DNA of 64,000 nucleotides, from positions 10,488,759 to 10,552,758 of the forward strand of contig OY783204.1 in NCBI GenBank assembly GCA_963678705.1. Reading direction: 5' to 3'. This DNA comes from Panorpa germanica. Lineage: Eukaryota > Arthropoda > Insecta > Mecoptera > Panorpidae. A program made the position numbers and the translations under genes. A model generated the notes under the pieces. The model made no database searches and was not told where the DNA came from. It saw only the letters and a list, made by a program, of their open reading frames with translations. Below are positions 11,839-26,596 of the stretch, one piece after another; position 1 is the stretch's first letter, and the number at the start of each line of letters is the position of its first letter.

Positions 11839-12472
11839 ATGGCTAATTACAATGTGCCTTTACCTAAGCCAAGATTGGAATGGTAAGAAATATTTTATTA
11901 TTTATAGTTTTATTCTTTTATTTATTATCTTAATAATGATTGAATTGATTTTTGCAGGCAGTATAGACCGGAACAATTTATGTATAAATTAAGCTTGGCC
12001 GAGAGGGCTTTGTACAACAACGTACAAAGCTCTTGGGCCAAAGCAAATTTAGAAAGATTGGCCTATGATCGAGTTGTAAGTTCATTTGTTCAGCTCATTA
12101 TTAGTATAACGTAAACAATACTTTTAAAGTGTAATTAGCATAATCGTATAATGTAATAATTCTATATTTCAGATATGTTCCATTAAAGTAAATCGTCCGC
12201 CTAACTTTAAAAATAAGCTTCGTTGCATGTCCCGCTTAGTAACAAGAAATCTCAAAAACACGGATGATATTGACGTAATGATGAAAGCTCTGGCGTTGAA
12301 GTTTAAATCGAAAAAATTACATTTAGCTAGAAGCCGTGTTCTGAGGTTCAAAGAGTCATTGTCTGCAAGAAAGCAGGAAAAGATTAAAACGGAAGTTGAA
12401 ACTTTAGAATGTGGTCATTTGTGTGCTGTATTATATGCGGACAAGTGTCCCTGCAATGCACCTACATTATGA
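11839..12472 (+). CDS. Array gene unit 7, intact variant
   Basis: Exons 11839-11882, 11958-12075 and 12173-12472, splice sites canonical, frame open. It introduces Asp54Val at the end of exon 2 and Glu59Lys in exon 3, which recur in units 8, 9, 22 and 25, plus a private Asn126Lys. Confidence 0.83.
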
Positions 12473-13611
12473 AAACGTGAAGAATAATCTTGACTTTAAC
12501 CTCTTTAATTGTAATACCTTTATAAATTAAATAATATGGAAAGAATAAATTTTAATTTTAGTAATTGTTGAGTTTTATTTTATTTTTTTTTTTAATTTTA
12601 TATTTTTTAAATAACAAATCAAAGCAAAATAAATGAAATATAAGAATGACGTATAATGAAATTCGCATTCAGACAGAAACAAAATAAAAATTATGTCAGT
12701 TTTTAGGTTACAGTTACTCGAATATTACTAAACTTGCCTTCTTTTCTTCAATAAACTAACAACAGTCCCGTGTCCCTGCAATACACCTAAATTATGGAAA
12801 CGTGAGGAATGATCTTGACCTTAAACTCTGTAATTGTAATACATATATAAATTAAATAATATATGTAATAAAATAATATGGAAAGAATAAATTTTAATTT
12901 TAGTAATTATTGAGTTTTATTTTATTTTTTTAAATTTTATTTTAAGGATATTTTAATTGCAAAAATTATTATTTACTAAACAAAAAATATAAATAGAAGT
13001 GAAAATTTCGCATAAAAACATAAAATTTATCATATTCCTAAATTGAAAGAGTATGTTTACAAATTTTATATTTATCCACTTTATACGTTTATTAATTTTC
13101 TATAAGGCACCAAACGTGCTCTCTGAAAATTTATAAGATTTGAGTAATAACCCAGATTCACGTTGCAACAAATTTTTTTTAACAATGCTATTACTAAAAT
13201 AATTTGAATTTATAAATTCAATCAATAAATACTAAAGAATAAATGAAATATAAGGACAGTTAATGACAATTTAATAAATCATTGATAAGGCTTACATTTT
13301 TAGTACCACTTGGCGTTAATTTCTTGATGCATAATAGGGAATATGCACATTTTAATATTTATAAAAATTTAAAGTTGAAGTAGGTTATTGGTTATTGGTT
13401 GTAATATAAGGGGTGTGGTCTAAAGATAAGCGCTTCACTATAGTAGGTCGGGGATAGTTTAACTCAGGTATGTTATCACTTGACTGTTCTGCTTTCTTTA
13501 GAAACAATTTAATATTTAGTTTAGTCCTAGACACGACACGAATAACATCGTATCTCGTAGAATTTATTAACTTTTAAAAAAAATTATTTGCAAATCTGAC
13601 ATTTGAGGAAA

Positions 13612-14245
13612 ATGGCTAATTACAATGTGCCTTTACCTAAGCCAAGATTGGAATGGTAAGAAATATTTTATTATTTATAGTTTTATTCTTTTATTTATTA
13701 TCTTAATAATGATTGAATTGATTTTTGCAGGCAGTATAGACCGGAACAATTTATGTATAAATTAAGCTTGGCCGAGAGGGCTTTGTACAACAACGTACAA
13801 AGCTTTTGGGCCAAAGCAAATTTAGAAAGATTGGCCTATAATCGAGTTGTAAGTTCATTTGTTCAGTTCATTATTAGTATAACGTAAACAATACTTTTAA
13901 AGTGTAATTAGCATAATCGTATAATGTAATAATTCTATATTTCAGATATGTTCCATAAAAGTAAATCGTCCGCCTAACTTTAAAAATAAGCTTCGTTGCA
14001 TGTCCCGCTTAGTAACAAGAAATCTCAAAAACACGGATGATATTGACGTAATGATGAAAGCTCTGGCGTTGAAGTTTAAATCGAAAAAATTACATTTAGC
14101 TAGAAGCCGTGTTCTGAGGTTCAAAGAGTCATTGTCTGCAAGAAAGCAGGAAAAGATTAACACGGAAGTTGAAACTTTAGAATGTGGTCATTTGTGTGCT
14201 GCATTATATGCGGACAAGTGTCCCTGCAATGCACCTACATTATGA
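13612..14245 (+). CDS. Array gene unit 8, intact variant
   Basis: Exons 13612-13655, 13731-13848 and 13946-14245, splice sites canonical, frame open. Differences include Ser40Phe, Asp52Asn, Asp54Val, Glu59Lys and Val140Ala. The spacer after it begins the 1755-bp unit class. Confidence 0.82.
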
Positions 14246-15366
14246 AAACGTGAGAAATAATCTTGACTTTAACCTCTTTAATTGTAATACCTTTATAAAT
14301 TAAATAATATGAAAAGAATAAATTTTAATTTTAGTAATTGTTGAGTTTTATTTTATTTTTTTTAATAACAAATCAAAGCAAAATAAATGAAATATAAGAA
14401 TGACGTATAATAAAATTCGCATTCAGACAGAAACAAAATGAATATTATGTCAGTTTTTAGGTTACAGTTACTCGAATATTACTACACTTGCCTTCTTTTC
14501 TTCAATAAACTAACAACAGACCCGTGTCCCTGCGATACACCTAAATTATGGAAACGTGAGGAATGATCTTGACCTTAAACTCTTTAATTATAATACATAT
14601 ATAAATTAAATAATATATGTAATAAAATAATATGGAAAGAATAAATTTTAATTTTAGTAATTATTGAGTTTTATTTTATTTTTTTTAAATTTTATTTTAA
14701 GGATATTTTAATTGCAAAAATTATTATTTACTAAACAAAGAATATAAATAGAAGTGAAAATTTCGCATAAAAACATAAAATTTATCATATTCCTAAATTG
14801 AAAGAGTATGTTTACAAATTTTATATTTATCCAATTTATACGTTTATTAATTTTCTATAAGGCACCAAATGTGCTCTCTGAAAATTTATAAGATTTGAGT
14901 AATGAACCAGATTCACGTTGCAACAAATTTTTTTTAACAATGCTATTACTAAAATAATTTGAATTTATAAATTCAATTAATAAATACTAAAGAATAAATG
15001 AAATATAATGACAGTTGATGACAATTTAATAAATCATCGATAAGGCTTACATTTTTAGTAACACTTGGCGTTAATTTCTTGATGCATAATAGGGAATATG
15101 CACATTTTAATATTTATAAAAATTTAAAGTTGAAGTAGCTTATTGGTTATTGGTTGGAATATAAGGGGTGTGGTCTAAAGATAAGCGCTTCACTATAGTA
15201 GGTCGGGGATAGTTTAACTCAGGTATGTTATCACTCGACTGTTCTGCTTTCTTTAGAAACAATTTAATATTTAGTTTAGTCCTAGACACGACACGAATAA
15301 CATCGTATCTCGTAGAATTTATTAACTTTTAAAAAAAATTATTTGCAAATCTGACATTTGAGGAAA

Positions 15367-16000
15367 ATGGCTAATTACAATGTGCCTTTACTTAAGCCAA
15401 GATTGGAATGGTAAGAATTATTTTATTATTTATAGTTTTATTCTTTTATTCATTATTTTAATATTGATTGAATTGATTTTTGCAGGCAGTATAGACCGGA
15501 ACGATTTATGTATAAATTAAGCTTGGCCGAGAGGGCTTTGTACAACAACGAACAAAGCTCTTGGGCCAAAGCAAATTTAGAAAGATTGGCCTATAATCGA
15601 GTTGTAAGTTCATTTGTTCAGTTCATTATTAGTATAACGTAAACAATACTTTTAAAGTGTAATTAGCATAATCGTATAATGTAATAATTCTATATTTCAG
15701 ATATGTTCCATTAAAGTAAATCGTCCGCCTAACTTTAAAAATAAGCTTCGTTGCATGTCCCGCTTAGTAACAAAAAATCTCAAAAACACGGATGATATTG
15801 ACGTAATGATGAAAGCTCTGGCGTTGAAGTTTAAATCGAAAAAATTACATTTAGCTAGAAGCAGTGTTCTGAGGTTCAAAGAGTCATTGTCTGCAAGAAA
15901 GCAGGAAAAGATTAACACGGAAGTTGAAACTTTAGAATGTGGTCATTTGTGTGCTGTATTATATGCGGACAAGTGTCCCTGCAATGCACCTACATTATGA
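15367..16000 (+). CDS. Array gene unit 9, intact but divergent
   Basis: Exons 15367-15410, 15486-15603 and 15701-16000, splice sites canonical, frame open. It carries many replacements: Pro9Leu, Gln21Arg, Val37Glu, Asp52Asn, Asp54Val, Glu59Lys, Arg79Lys and Arg109Ser. The open frame may be chance retention rather than function. Confidence 0.78.
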
Positions 16001-17121
16001 AAACTTGAGAAATAATCTTGACTTTAACCTCTTTAATTGTAATACCTTTATAAATTAAATAATATGAAAAGAATAAATTTTAATTTTAGTAATTGTTGAG
16101 TTTTATTTTATTTTTTTTAATAACAAATCAAAGCAAAATAAATGAAATATAAGAATGACGTATAATAAAATTCGCATTCAGACAGAAACAAAATGAAAAT
16201 TATGTCAGTTTTTAGGTTACAGTTACTCGAATATTACTACACTTGCCTTCTTTTCTTCAATAAACTAACAACAGACCCGTGTCCCTGCGATACACCTAAA
16301 TTATGGAAACGTGAGGAATGATCTTGACCTTAAACTCTTTAATTATAATACATATATAAATTAAATAATATATGTAATAAAATAATATGGAAAGAATAAA
16401 ATTTAATTTTAGTAATTATTGAGTTTTATTTTATTTTTTTTAAATTTTATTTTAAGGATATTTTAATTGCAAAAATTATTATTTACTAAACAAAGAATAT
16501 AAATAGAAGTGAAAATTTCGCATAAAAACATAAAATTTATCATATTCCTAAATTGAAAGAGTATGTTTACAAATTTTATATTTATCCAATTTATACGTTT
16601 ATTAATTTTCTATAAGGCACCAAATGTGCTCTCTGAAAATTTATAAGATTTGAGTAATGAACCAGATTCACGTTGCAACAAATTTATTTTAACAATGCTA
16701 TTACTAAAATAATTTGAATTTATAAATTCAATTAATAAATACTAAAGAATAAATGAAATATAATGACAGTTGATGACAATTTAATAAATCATCGATAAGG
16801 CTTACATTTTTAGTAACACTTGGCGTTAATTTCTTGATGCATAATAGGGAATATGCACATTTTAATATTTATAAAAATTTAAAGTTGAAGTAGCTTATTG
16901 GTTATTGGTTGGAATATAAGGGGTGTGGTCTAAAGATAAGCGCTTCACTATAGTAGGTCGGGGATAGTTTAACTCAGGTATGTTATCACTTGACTGTTCT
17001 GCTTTCTTTAGAAACAATTTAATATTTAGTTTAGTCCTAGACACGACACGAATAACATCGTATCTCGTAAAATTTATTAACTTTTAAAAAAAATTATTTG
17101 CAAATCTGACATTTGAGGAAA

Positions 17122-17755
17122 ATGGCTAATTACAATGTGCCTTTACCTAAGCCAAGATTGGAATGGTAAGAATTATTTTATTATTTATAGTTTTATTCTT
17201 TTATTTATTATCTAAATAATAATTGAATTGATTTTTGCAGGCAGTATAGACCGGAACAATTTATGTATAAATTAAGCTTGGCCGAGAGGGCTTTGTACAA
17301 CAACGTACAAAGCTCTTGGGCTAAAGCAAATTTACAAAGATTGGCCTATGATCGAGATGTAAGTTCATTTGTTCAGTTCATTATTAGTATAACGTAAACA
17401 ATACTTTTAAAGTGTAATAAGCATAATCGTATAATGTATTAATTCTATGTTTCAGATATGTTCCATTAAAGTAAATCGTCCGCCCAACTTTAAAAATAAG
17501 CTTCGTTGCATCTCCCGCTTAGTAACAAGAAATCTCAAAAACACGGGTGATATTGACGTAATGATGAAAGCTCTGGCGTTGAAGTTTAAATCGTAAAAAT
17601 TACATTCAGCTAGAAGCCGTGTTCTGAGGTTCAAAGAGTCATTGTCTGCAAGAAAGCAGAAAAAGATTAACACGGAAGTTGAAACTTTAGAATGTGGTCA
17701 TTTGTGTGCTGTATTATATGCGGACAAGTGTCCCTGCAATGCACCTACATTATGA
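17122..17755 (+). pseudogene. Array gene unit 10, nonsense at codon 101
   Basis: Exons would be 17122-17165, 17241-17358 and 17456-17755 with canonical splice sites. The codon for Lys101 is TAA at 17594-17596, truncating the product to 100 residues and removing the second half of the basic region and the cysteine tail. It shares Glu59Lys, Met73Ile and Asp85Gly with units 11, 12, 27, 28, 30, 31 and 32. Confidence 0.85.
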
Positions 17756-18876
17756 AAACGTGAGGAATAATCTTGACTTTAACCTCTTTAATTGTAATAC
17801 CTTTATAAATTAAATAATATGAAAAGAATAAATTTTAATTTTAGTAATTGTTGAGTTTTATTTTATTTTTTTTAATAACAAATCAAAGCAAAATAAATGA
17901 AATATAAGAATGACGTATAATAAAATTCGCATTCAGACAGAAACAAAATGAAAATTATGTCAGTTTTTAGGTTACAGTTACTCGAATATTACTACACTTG
18001 CCTTCTTTTCTTCAATAAACTAACAACAGACCCGTGTCCCTGCGATACACCTAAATTATGGAAACGTGAGGAATGATCTTGACCTTTAACTCTTTAATTA
18101 TAATACATATATAAATTAAATAATATATGTAATAAAATAATATGGAAAGAATAAATTTTAATTTTAGTAATTATTGAGTTTTATTTTATTTTTTTTAAAT
18201 TTTATTTTAAGGATATTTTAATTGCAAAAATTATTATTTACTAAACAAAGAATATAAATAGAAGTGAAAATTTCGCATAAAAACATAAAATTTATCATAT
18301 TCCTAAATTGAAAGAGTATGTTTACAAATTTTATATTTATCCAATTTATACGTTTATTAATTTTCTATAAGGCACCAAATGTGCTCTCTAAAAATTTATA
18401 AGATTTGAGTAATGAACCAGATTCACGTTGCAACAAATTTTTTTTAACAATGCTATTACTAAAATATTTTGAATTTATAAATTCAATTAATAAATACTAA
18501 AGAATAAATGAAATATAATGACAGTTGATGACAATTTAATAAATCATCGATAAGGCTTACATTTTTAGTAACACTTGGCGTTAATTTCTTGATGCATAAT
18601 AGGGAATATGCACATTTTAATATTTATAAAAATTTAAAGTTGAAGTAGCTTATTGGTTATTGGTTGGAATATAAGGGGTGTGGTCTAAAGATAAGCGCTT
18701 CACTATAGTAGGTCGGGGATAGTTTAACTCAGGTATGTTATCACTCGACTGTTCTGCTTTCTTTAGAAACAATTTAATATTTAGTTTAGTCCTAGACACG
18801 ACACGAATAACATCGTATCTCGTAGAATTTATTAACTTTTAAAAAAAATTATTTGCAAATCTGACATTTGAGAAAA

Positions 18877-19510
18877 ATGGCTAATTACAATGTGCCTTTA
18901 CCTAAGCCAAGATTGGAATGGTAAGAATTATTTTATTATTTATAGTTTTATTCTTTTATTTATTATCTTAATAATAATTGAATTGATTTTTGCAGGCAGT
19001 ATAGACCGGAACAATTTATGTATAAATTAAGCTTGGCCGCGAGGGCTTTGTACAACAACGTACAAAGCTCTTGGGCTAAAGCAAATTTACAAAGATTGGC
19101 CTATGATCGAGATGTAAGTTCATTTGTTCAGTTCATTATTAGTATAACGTAAACAATACTTTTAAAGTGTAATAAGCATAATCGTATAATGTATTAATTC
19201 TATGTTTCAGATATGTTCCATTAAAGTAAATCGTCCGCCCAACTTTAAAAATAAGCTTCGTTGCATCTCCCGCTTAGTAACAAGAAATCTCAAAAACACG
19301 GGTGATATTGACGTAATGATGAAAGCTCTGGCGTTGAAGTTTAAATCGTAAAAATTACATTCAGCTAGAAGCCGTGTTTTGAGGTTCAAAGAGTCATTGT
19401 CTGCAAGAAAGCAGGAAAAGATTAACACGGAAGTTGAAACTTTAGAATGTGGTCATTTGTGTATTGTATTATATGCGGACAAGTGTCCCTGCAATGCACC
19501 TACATTATGA
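18877..19510 (+). pseudogene. Array gene unit 11, nonsense at codon 101
   Basis: Exons would be 18877-18920, 18996-19113 and 19211-19510. It has the unit 10 nonsense codon (TAA, 19349-19351), plus Glu30Ala and Ala139Ile. Ala139Ile also marks units 27, 30 and 31, so these share a truncated ancestor. Confidence 0.85.
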
Positions 19511-20641
19511 AAACGTGAGGAATAATCTTGACTTTAACCTCTTTAATTGTAATACCTTTATAAATTAAATAATATGAAAAGAATAAATTTTAATTTTAGT
19601 AATTGTTGAGTTTTATTTTATTTTATTTTTTTAATTTTATATTTTTTAAATAACAAATCAAAGCAAAATAAATGAAATATAAAAATGACGTATAATAAAA
19701 TTCGCATTCAGACAGAAACAAAATGAAAATTATGTCAGTTTTTAGGTTACAGTTACTCGAATATTACTACACTTGCCTTCTTTTCTTCAATAAACTAACA
19801 ACAGACCCGTGTCCCTGCAATACACCTAAATTATGGAAACGTGAGGATTGATCTTGACCTTAAACTCTTTAATTGTAATACATATATAAATTAAATAATA
19901 TATGTAATAAAATAATATGGAAAGAATAAATTTTAATTTTTGTAATTATTTAGTTTTATTTTTTTTTTTTAAATTTTGTTTTGAGGATATTTTAATTGCA
20001 AAAATTTTATATTTACTAAACAAAGAATATAAATAGAAGTGAAAATTTCGCATAAAAACATAAAATTTATCATATTCCTAAATTGAAAGAGTATGTTTAC
20101 AAATTTTATATTTATCCACTTTATACGTTTATTAATTATCTATAAGGCACCAAATGTGCTCTCTGAAAATTTATAAGATTTGAGTAATGAACCAGATTCA
20201 CGTTGCAACAATTTTTTTTTAACAATGCTATTACTAAAATAATTTGAATTTATAAATTCAATCAATAAATACTAAAGAATAAATGAAATATGACAGTTGA
20301 TGACAATTTAGTAAATCATCGATAAGGCTTACATTTTTAGTACCACTTGGCGTTAATTTCTCGATGCATAATAGGGAATATGCACATTTTAATATTTATA
20401 AAAATTTAAAGTTGAAGTAGCTTATTGGTTGGAATATAAGGGGTGTGGTCTAAAGATAAGCGCTTTACTATAGTAGGTCGGGGATAGTTTAACTCAGGTA
20501 TGTTATCACTCGACTGTTCTGCTTTCTTTAGAAACAATTTAATATTTAGTTTAGTCCTAGACACGACACGAATAACATCGTATCTCGTAGAATTTATTAA
20601 CTTTTTAAAAAAATTATTTGCAAATCTAACATTTGAGGAAA

Positions 20642-21275
20642 ATGGCTAATTACAATGTGCCTTTACCTAAGCCAAGATTGGAATGGTAAGAAATATTTTA
20701 TTATTTATAGTTTTATTCTTTTATTTATTATCTTAATAATGATTGAATTGATTTTTTCAGGCAGTATAGACCGGAGCAATTTATGTATAAATTAAGCTTG
20801 GCCGAGAGGGCTTTGTACAACAACGTAAAAAGCTCTTGGGCCAAAGCAAATTTACAAAGATTGGCCTATGATCGAGATGTAAGTTCATTTGTTCAGTTCA
20901 TTATTAGTATAACGTAAACAATACTTTTAAAGTGTAATAAGCATAATCGTATAATGTATTAATTCTATGTTTTAGATATGTTCCATTGAAGTAAATCATC
21001 CGCCCAACTTTAAAAATAAGCTTCGTTGCATCTCCCGCTTAGTAACAAGAAATCTCAAAAACACGGGTGATATTGACGTAATGATGAAAGCTCTGGCGTT
21101 GAAGTTTAAATCGAAAAAATTACATTCAGCTAGAAGCCGTGTTCTGAGGTTCAAAGAGTCATTGTCTGCAAGAAAGCAAAAAAATATTAACACGGAAGTT
21201 GAAACTTTAGAATGTGGTCATTTGTGTGCTGTATTATATGCGGACAAGTGTCCCTGCAATGCACCTACATTATGA
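20642..21275 (+). CDS. Array gene unit 12, intact, one CCAAT box lost
   Basis: Exons 20642-20685, 20761-20878 and 20976-21275. The intron-1 acceptor is TTTTTTCAG and the intron-2 acceptor TGTTTTAG, both usable. The frame is open with Gln38Lys, Arg62His, Met73Ile, Asp85Gly, Glu123Lys and Lys124Asn. Its promoter has a single ATTGG because seven bases of the paired box are missing near 20421, and its initiator reads TTTACT. Confidence 0.8.
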
Positions 21276-22414
21276 AAACGTGAGGAATAATCTTGACTTT
21301 AACCTCTTTAATTGTAATACCTTTATAAATAAATAATATGAAAAGAATAAATTTTAATTTTAGTAATTGTTGAGTTTTATTTTATTTTTTTTTTTAATTT
21401 TATATTTTTTAAATACCAAATCAAAGCAAAATAAATGAAATGTAAGAATGACGTATAATAAAATTAGCATTCAGACAGAAACAAAATGAAAATTATGTCA
21501 GTTTTTAGGTTACAGTTACTCGAATATTACTACACTTGCCTTCTTTTCTTCAATAAACTAACAACAGACCCGTGTCCCTGCAATACACCTAAATTATGGA
21601 AACGTGAGGAATGATCTTGACCTTAAACTCTTTAATTGTAATACATATATAAATTAAATAATATATGTAATAAAATAATATTGAAAGAATAAATTTGAAT
21701 TTTTGTAATTATTGAGTTTTATTTTATTTTTTTTAAATTTTATTTTAAGGATATTTTAATTGCAAAAATTATTATTTACTAAACAAAGAGTATAAATAGA
21801 AGTAAAAATTTCGCATAAAAACATAAAATTTATCATATTCCTAAATTGAAAGAGCATGTTTACAAATTTTATATTTATCCACTTTATACGTTTATTAATT
21901 TTCTATAAGGCACCAAATATGCTCTCTGAAAATTTATAAGATTTGAGTAATGAACCAGATTCACGTTGCAACAAATTTTTTTTAACAATGCTATTACTAA
22001 AATAATTTGAATTTATAAATTCAATCAATAAATACTAAAGAATAAATGAAATATAATGACAGTTGATGACAATTTAATAAATCATCGATAAGGCTTACAT
22101 TTTTAGTACCACTTGGCGTTAATTTCTTGATGCATAATAGGGAATATGCACATTTTAATATTTATAAAAATATAAAGTTGAAGTAGCTTATTGGTTATTG
22201 GTTGGAATATAAGGGGTGTGGTCTAAAGATAAGCGCTTTACTATAGTAGGTCAGGGATAGTTTAACTCAGGTATGTTATCACTCGACTGTTCTGCTTTCT
22301 TTAGAAACAATTTAATATTTAGTTTAGTCCTAGACACGACACGAATAACATCGTATCTCGTAGAATTTATTAACTTTTTAAAAAAATTATTTGCAAATCT
22401 GACATTTGAGGAAA

Positions 22415-23048
22415 ATGGCTGATTACAATGTGCCTTTACCTAAGCCAAGATTGGAATGGTAAGAATTATTTTTTTATTTATAGTTTTATTCTTTTATTTA
22501 TTATCTTAATAATGATTGAATTGATTTTTGCAGGCAGTATAGACCGGAACAATTTATGTATAAATTAAGCTTGGCCGAGAAGGCTTTGTACAACAACGTA
22601 CAAAGCTCTTGGGCCAAAGCAAATTTACAAAGATTGGCCTATGATCGAGATGTAAGTTCATTTGTTCAGTTCATTTTAAGTATAACGTAAACAATACTTT
22701 TAAAGTGTGATTAGCATAATCGTATAAAGTATTAATTCTATGTTTCAGATATGTTCCATTGAAGTAAATCGTCCGCCCAACTTTAAAAATAAGCTTCGTT
22801 GCATGTCCCGCTTAGTAACAAGAAATCTCAAAAACACGGATGATATTGACGTAATGTTGAAAGCTCTGGCGTTGAAGTTTAAATCGAAAAAATTACATTC
22901 AGCTAGAAGCCGTGTTCTGAGGTTCAAAGAGTCATTGTCTGCAAGAAAGCAGGAAAAGATTAACACGGAAGTTGAAACTTAAGAATGTGGTCATTTGTGT
23001 GCTGTATTATATGCGGATAAGTGTCCCTGCAATGCACCTACATTATGA
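22415..23048 (+). pseudogene. Array gene unit 13, stop at codon 132 removes Cys tail
   Basis: Exons would be 22415-22458, 22534-22651 and 22749-23048, splice sites canonical. Leu132 is TAA (22980-22982), giving 131 residues: everything except the C-x3-C-x7-C-x-C tail. Other changes are Asn3Asp, Arg31Lys and Met91Leu. Since only the tail is lost, this could still make a protein. Unit 15 shares the allele. Confidence 0.75.
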
Positions 23049-24189
23049 AAACGTGAGGAATAATCTTGACTTTAACCTCTTTAATTGTAATACCTTTATA
23101 AATTAAATAATATGAAAAAAATAAATTTTAATTTTAGTAATTGTTGAGTTTTATTTTATTTTTTTTTTTCAATTTTATATTTTTTAAATAACAAATCAAA
23201 GCAAAATAAATGAAATATAAGAATAACGTATAATAAAATTCGCATTTAGACAGAAACAAAATGAAAATTATGTCAGTTTTTAGGTTACAGTTACTCGAAT
23301 ATTACTACACTTGCCTTATTTTCTTCGATAAACTAACAACAGACCCGTGTCCCTGCAATACACCTAAATTATGGAAACGTGAGGAATGATCTTGACATTC
23401 AACTCTTTAATTGTTATACATATATAAATTAAATAATATATGTAATAAAATAATATGGAAAGAATAAATTTTAATTTTAGTAATTATTGAGTTTTATTTT
23501 ATTTTTTTTAAATTTTATTTTAAGGATATTTTAATTGCAAAAATTATTATTTACTAAACAAAGAATATAAATAGAAGTAAAAATTTCGCATAAAAACATA
23601 AAATTTATCATATTATTATATTGAAAGAGCATGTTTACAAATTTTATATTTATCCACTTTATACGTTTATTAATATTCTATAAGGCACCAAATGTGCTCT
23701 CTGAAAATTTATAAGATTTGAGTAATGAACCAGATTCACGTTGCAACAAATTTTTTTTAACAATGCTTTTACTAAAATAAATTGAATTTATAAATTCAAT
23801 CAATAAATACTGAAGAATAAATGAAATATAATGACAGTTGATGACAATTTAATAAACCATCGATAAGACTTACATTTTTAGTACCACTTGGCGTTAATTT
23901 CTCGATGCATAATAAAGAATATGCACATTTTAATATTTATAAAAATTTAAAGTTGAAGTAGCTTATTGGTTATTGGTTGGAATATAAGGGGTGTGGTCTA
24001 AAGATAAGCGCTTCACTATAGTAGGTCGGGGATAGTTTAACTCAGGTATGTTATCACTCGACTGTTCTGCTTTCTTTAGAAACAATTTAATATTTAGTTT
24101 AGTCCTAGACACGACACGAATAACATCGTATCTCGTAGAATTTATTAACTTTTAAAAAAAATTATTTGCAAATCTGACATTTGAGGAAA

Positions 24190-24823
24190 ATGGCTAATTA
24201 CAATGTGCCTTTACCTAAGCCAAGATTGGAATGGTAAGAAATATTTTATTATTTATAGTTTTATTCTTTTATTTATTATCTTAATAATGATTGAATTGAT
24301 TTTTGCAGGCAGTATAGACCGGAACAATTTATGTATAAATTAAGCTTGGCCGAGAGGGCTTTGTACAACAACGTAAAAAGCTCTTGGGCCAAAGCAAATT
24401 TACAAAGATTGTCCTATGATCGAGATGTAAGTTCATTTGTTCAGTTCATTATTAGTATAACGTAAACAATACTTTTAAAGTGTAATTAGCATAATCGTAT
24501 AATGTATTAATTCTATGTTTCAGATATGTTTCATTGAAGTAAATCGTCCACCCAACTTTAAAAATAAGCTTCGTTGCATGTCCCGCTTAGTAACAAGAAA
24601 TCTCAAAAACACGGATGATATTGACGTAATGATGAAAGCTATGGCGTTGAAGTTTAAATCGAAAAAATTACATTCAGCTAGAAGCCGTGTTCTGAGGTTC
24701 AAGGAGTCATTGTCTGCAAGAAAGCAGGAAAAGATTAACACGGAAGTTGAAACTTTAGAATGTGGTCATTTGTGTGCTGTATTACATGCGGACAAGTGTC
24801 CCTGCAATGCACCTACATTATGA
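24190..24823 (+). CDS. Array gene unit 14, intact variant
   Basis: Exons 24190-24233, 24309-24426 and 24524-24823, splice sites canonical, frame open. Replacements are Gln38Lys, Ala50Ser, Ser57Phe, Leu94Met and Tyr142His, a set shared with units 16 and 19. Confidence 0.82.
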
Positions 24824-25962
24824 AAACGTGAGGAATAATCTTGACTTTAACCTCTTTAATTGTAATACCTTTATAAATAAATAATATGAAAAAAATAAAT
24901 TTTAATTTTAGTAATTGTTGAGTTTTATTTTATATTTTTTTTTTAATTTTATATTTTTTAAATAACAAATCAAAGCAAAATAAATGAAATATAAGAATGA
25001 CATATAATAAAATTCGCATTCAGACAGAAACAAAATGAAAATTATGTCAGTTTTTAGGTTACAGTTACTCGAATATTACTACACTTGCCTTCTTTTCTTC
25101 AATAAACTAACAACAGACCCGTGTCCCTGCAATACACCTAAATTATGGAAACGTGAGGAATGATCTTGACCTTAAACTCTTTAATTGTAATACATATATA
25201 AATTAAATAATATATGTAATAAAATAATATGGAAAGAATAAATTTTAATTTTAGTAATTATTGAGTTTTATTTTATTTTTTTTAAATTTTATTTTAAGGA
25301 TATTTTAATTGCAAAAATTATTATTTACAAAACAAAGATAATAAATAGAAGTAAAACTTTCGCATAAAAACATAAAATTTATCATTGTCCTAAATTGAAA
25401 GTGTATGTTTACAAATTTTATATTTATCCACTTTATACGTTTATTAATTTTCTATAAGGCACCAAATGTGCTCTCTGAAAATTTATAAGATTTGAGTAAT
25501 GAACCAGATTCACGTTGCAACAAATTTTTTTAACAATGCTATTACTAAAATAATTTGAATTTATAAATTCAATCAATAAATACTAAAGAATAAATGAAAT
25601 ATAATGACAGTTGATGACAATTCAATAAATCATCGATAAGGCTTACATTTATAGTACCACTTGGCGTTAATTTCTCGATGCATAATAAAGAATATGCACA
25701 TTTTAATATTTATAAAAATTTAAAGTTGAAGTAGCTTATTGGTTATTGGTTGGAATATAAGGGGTGTGGTCTAAAGATAAGCGCTTTACTATAGTAGGTC
25801 GGGGATGGTTTAACTCAGGTACGTTATCACTCGACTGTTCTGCTTTCTTTAGAAACAATTTAATATTTAGTTTAGTCCTAGACACGACACGAATAACATC
25901 GTATCTCGTAGAATTTATTAACTTTTAAAAAAAATTATTTGCAAATCTGACATTTGAGGAAA

Positions 25963-26596
25963 ATGGCTGATTACAATGTGCCTTTACCTAAGCCAAGATT
26001 GGAATGGTAAGAAATATTTTTTTATTTATAGTTTTATTCTTTTATTTATTTTCTTAATAATGATTGAATTGATTTTTGCAGGCAGTATAGACCGGAACAA
26101 TTTATGTATAAATTAAGCTTGGCCGAGAAGGCTTTGTACAACAACGTACAAAGCTCTTGGGCCAAAGCAAATTTACAAAGATTGGCCTATGATCGAGATG
26201 TAAGTTCATTTGTTCAGTTCATTTTAAGTATAACGTAAACAATACTTTTAAAGTGTGATTAGCATAATCGTATAAAGTATTAATTCTATGTTTCAGATAT
26301 GTTCCATTGAAGTAAATCGTCCGCCCAACTTAAAAAATAAGCTTCGTTGCATGTCCCGCTTAGTAACAAGAAATCTCAAAAACACGGATAATATTGACGT
26401 AATGTTGAAAGCTCTGGCGTTGAAGTTTAAATCGAAAAAATTACATTCAGCTAGAAGCCGTGTTCTGAGGTTCAAAGAGTCATTGTCTGCAAGAAAGCAG
26501 GAAAAGATTAACACGGAAGTTGAAACTTAAGAATGTGGTCATTTGTGTGCTGTATTATATGCGGATAAGTGTCCCTGCAATGCACCTACATTATGA
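25963..26596 (+). pseudogene. Array gene unit 15, stop at codon 132
   Basis: Exons would be 25963-26006, 26082-26199 and 26297-26596. It is the repeat of unit 13 at 3548 bp, with the same TAA at codon 132 (26528-26530) and Asn3Asp, Arg31Lys and Met91Leu. It adds Phe66Leu and Asp86Asn. Confidence 0.75.
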
